Shown piece after piece: positions 61,622 to 64,000 of a DNA stretch of 64,000 nt; the first letter of the stretch is position 1, and the number at the start of each line of letters is the position of its first letter. The position numbers and the translations under genes were made by a program. Source of the DNA: JACMLD01 sp039919885. Its GTDB lineage: Bacteria > Bacteroidota > Bacteroidia > Chitinophagales > Chitinophagaceae. Location of the stretch: assembly GCA_039919885.1 (NCBI GenBank), contig JBDSEV010000021.1:1-64000 (forward strand), given 5' to 3'. The notes beneath the pieces were generated by a model. The model was not told the origin of the DNA and made no database searches. It saw only the letters and a program-made list of their open reading frames with translations.

Positions 61622-64000
61622 TTATAATTTAAACCGGAAGCCGGTTAAAAAAGAAATTTTATAAATGTCTCTTTGCACCAATATTTTATTGCCGGATTCC
61701 TGCTCTGGCGGCATGTTGCTGGGCGCAACCAAATTCAATGGTTGTAATAAATCCACTTTCCTTGGTGTATTGGTAATATTATTCACTTTAGCATAGAAAG
61801 AAAACCGCCTGGTAATGGTCTTCTCCAGCGAAAAGTCTAGCTGGGCCGATGCGCGCTGCCAGTAATCCAGTCCGTCATAGAGTGACACCTGGGCAACGCG
61901 CTTTCCTGTGTACACAAACGCCACTTGTACATCCAGTCCCAGTGTTGGATTTTTATACAACAACGAGAGGTTGCCAATATGGTCTGCTTGTCCCTGCAAC
62001 GGGCGAGTTTCCGTTACCGGTAGTGCTGCTCCGCGAATAATTTTTGTAGTAGTGATGCGCGACCTGGTATAAGTATAGTTGGCCGATATCCCAAACTTGC
62101 CAAAGTATTTTGTAATTACTGCCTCAAATCCATAATTAATGGCATCCCCGTTGTGCGCAGAATCAGAAAAATTTAACGGCGTAAATGTTTCACCACCGGT
62201 GGTACCATTGGTTACAATCCCATACTCAATAGGGTTTTTGATGCGCTTATAAAAAGCCCCCAGTAAAACCTGGTCGGCGCCATTGGGAAATAACTCATAC
62301 CGGAAATCAAAATTATCGGCTCGGGAATGTTTTACGTAAGGATTGCCGCCTTCTGTATAATAATCGCCTACAATTTGGGTGGGCACAATATCACCGAAAC
62401 CGGGCCTGCTGATAGCTTTGTAATACGACAGCCGCAGGTTTTGTTTTTTGCTAAGCGCATATTTGAAGTGCAGGCTGGGCAACAGATCAGTATAATAAAT
62501 AGTACCAAATTTTTTATCCAATGCCTCAGGTTGCGCTGTTGCATAATCCTGGTGCGTGTACTCAACCCGTACACCGCCGAGTACCTGCAGTTTTTTGCTC
62601 AACATAAGTTTCGCCTGGATATAACCGGCCACAATATTTTCAGTAACATGATACGTATTGGGTGTATTATTAAATGCAGGATTTACTTTTTCTGCACCAT
62701 TAAACGTCCACTTTGCATTGTAGATGCTGGTATAATCCTGTTGCTGGCCATTGTTCACCACCGATTTAAGCGCATAAGCATCACTGAAATTATCACGTTT
62801 TTTTGTTCTGCCGAGTGCACCGGCGGTAAAATCAACCGGCAGGTTAAAAACCTTTTGTCTCAAATAGAAATTCAGATAAGCCGACAAATCCTTGTCGGAA
62901 TTATGTAGCCACTGGCGGTTCATGGTACCCACCCTGCCATTATAACCATTGTGCGCCTGCGCAGCAGCATTGGACACCGAGTATTCCGCCCAGTCGGGCA
63001 ATGAATTCTTAGCCACTGAATATACGGCCGACCAATCTATTTTAAATGCATCGGTCAGCTGGTGGTCGCCATGTAGCGTGGAATTATAGATACTTTGTTT
63101 TACGGAACGGCTCCTGTTTAAAATATCAAATGTACCTACGTTGGCAGACGCAGCGCTGTCTACCGTGTACCTGCTCTGGTATTCGTCCTGGTGAATATAG
63201 AGATTATATAACGAAAGCCTGTTCTTTTCATTCAGCACGTAGTCAAACTTATTATTAATGCCAATTCTTCTGTTCTGGGTGGAGTACTGACGAAAAATAA
63301 AGTCACCAAACTGCGGAACATTGTTGGGAAGCGGCTGCGCATTTGGCTTGAAAAAATCCGAATTAGATCCCCTGTAAATATCCTGGTAGCTGGCCGCAAG
63401 CACGACACCCAGTTTTTTATTCAAAAAACGATTTCCAAGTGTTACGCCGATGGTTGAATTAATTGGATTTGATTGTTTGGTGAAGTCAAGGTTTGCCGCC
63501 GGAAAATCCGAGGGACTAACCAGGGTGCCCGAACCACGCAATTCGCCGGGTGACTTATTACTTACTACCCCATGATTGAATTTATAAAAAGGCCGGCCAG
63601 AGAAAAGCGTATTGTAGCCACCTGCCACGTTCACTTGTACCAGCGGCTTGTCGGGCGCATTTTTCATCACCAGGTTCATGGTTCCGCCGATGGCATCGCC
63701 TTCCATTGACGGCGTCAATGTTTTACTCACTTCAAGCCTTTCCAATAAGTCAGAAGGGAAAATATCCATGGGCACATAGCGATACTTGTCTTCGGGGCTC
63801 GGTATTTTTATTCCGTTCACCAGTGTGCTGTTGTAGCGCTGGTCCATCCCCCTGATGATTGCATAACGACCTTCACCACTGCTGCTCCGCTCAATAGTAA
63901 CACCGCTCATGCGTTGCAATGCATTGGCAACAGTTACATCGGGCAACAACAAGATTGTTTTAGCAGACAGGATATTCTGAACGATATCTGCATTTTTTTC
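61622..64000 (-). CDS. TonB-dependent receptor, 5'-truncated by the window edge
   Basis: 792 residues are visible; the 5' end lies beyond 64000. The frame is open to the window end (starting EKNADIVQNI). Plug domain: NILSAKTILLLPDVTVANALQRMSGVTIERSSSGEGRYAIIRGMDQRYN, VNGIKIPSPEDKYRYVPMDIFPSDLLERLEVSKTLTPSMEGDAIGGTMNLVMKN. Barrel to the C terminus (…YKISFLTGFRFKL). This is the TIGR01782-type receptor without a SusD; energised by TonB it imports the operon's ligand. Followed by beta-helix lipoprotein and phytase genes. Confidence 0.93.
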   Translation of the reverse strand, partial: EKNADIVQNILSAKTILLLPDVTVANALQRMSGVTIERSSSGEGRYAIIRGMDQRYNSTLVNGIKIPSPEDKYRYVPMDIFPSDLLERLEVSKTLTPSMEGDAIGGTMNLVMKNAPDKPLVQVNVAGGYNTLFSGRPFYKFNHGVVSNKSPGELRGSGTLVSPSDFPAANLDFTKQSNPINSTIGVTLGNRFLNKKLGVVLAASYQDIYRGSNSDFFKPNAQPLPNNVPQFGDFIFRQYSTQNRRIGINNKFDYVLNEKNRLSLYNLYIHQDEYQSRYTVDSAASANVGTFDILNRSRSVKQSIYNSTLHGDHQLTDAFKIDWSAVYSVAKNSLPDWAEYSVSNAAAQAHNGYNGRVGTMNRQWLHNSDKDLSAYLNFYLRQKVFNLPVDFTAGALGRTKKRDNFSDAYALKSVVNNGQQQDYTSIYNAKWTFNGAEKVNPAFNNTPNTYHVTENIVAGYIQAKLMLSKKLQVLGGVRVEYTHQDYATAQPEALDKKFGTIYYTDLLPSLHFKYALSKKQNLRLSYYKAISRPGFGDIVPTQIVGDYYTEGGNPYVKHSRADNFDFRYELFPNGADQVLLGAFYKRIKNPIEYGIVTNGTTGGETFTPLNFSDSAHNGDAINYGFEAVITKYFGKFGISANYTYTRSRITTTKIIRGAALPVTETRPLQGQADHIGNLSLLYKNPTLGLDVQVAFVYTGKRVAQVSLYDGLDYWQRASAQLDFSLEKTITRRFSFYAKVNNITNTPRKVDLLQPLNLVAPSNMPPEQESGNKILVQRDIYKISFLTGFRFKL

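Noticed and set aside
62327..62908. 193-codon plus-strand frame inside the TonB receptor
   Set aside because: Antisense to conserved barrel coding sequence; no start context or homology.
1..64000. CRISPR array, IS element, prophage or rRNA operon
   Set aside because: No regularly spaced identical repeats with unique spacers, transposase, phage structural gene or rRNA sequence was seen.

Overview
The window looks like chromosomal DNA of a member of the Bacteroidota, most likely family Chitinophagaceae. The evidence is a SusC/SusD pair, a second TonB-dependent receptor, a PorT-type barrel, DUF5683 next to ParAB, DUF6526, a predicted type IX-style secreted protein, and several promoters with the Bacteroidota -7 element TAnnTTTG. 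Shine-Dalgarno sequences are mostly absent. The family-level assignment is an inference from gene content; no rRNA operon is present.

Layout. 0-35 kb is dense and mostly housekeeping: guanine deaminase, a solitary MurC/Mpl-type ligase, a DEAD-box helicase, a POTRA/barrel outer-membrane protein, acyl-CoA dehydrogenase, a YggS-type PLP protein, an NPP-type phosphodiesterase, a sugar isomerase/kelch/rpiA cluster, glnS, an M20 amidohydrolase, GNAT, a B12-domain-less methylmalonyl-CoA mutase, DUF5683-parB-parA, UPF0173 hydrolase, a flavin reductase, metallophosphoesterase, two barrels, an esterase, dapD, a DMT exporter and tRNA-Leu(CAG). 35-41.7 kb, just after the tRNA, is gene-poor and holds YidH, small hypotheticals, a fatty-acid hydroxylase, a glycoamylase-fold (GH144-like) protein, a PepSY-like protein and an HD phosphohydrolase. 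41.7-50.7 kb holds a beta-propeller protein, a TolC/adaptor/RND efflux operon, a decayed PAP2 phosphatase gene and an OmpR-type two-component system. 51-64 kb is a nutrient-acquisition region with two minus-strand operons: (i) a secreted DUF218 protein, a secreted propeller-like protein, SusC and SusD; (ii) a TonB-dependent receptor cut by the window edge, a beta-helix lipoprotein and a beta-propeller phytase.

How genes work together. The last region is best read as outer-membrane capture systems; the phytase makes phytate-phosphate or inositol-phosphate scavenging the most economical reading of operon (ii). The two-component system beside the efflux operon is a plausible local regulator of it. 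ParA/ParB segregate the chromosome.

Most notable non-coding structure: DNA around parA carries arrays with exact 7-bp periodicity (TAGC every 7 bp upstream of parA; AGG every 7 bp and, inverted, ACC every 7 bp between parA and parB). A 21-nt sequence is also shared in opposite orientation by two distant intergenic regions. No CRISPR array, IS element, phage, rRNA or riboswitch was recognised, and I found no clear-cut undescribed defence or mobile system.
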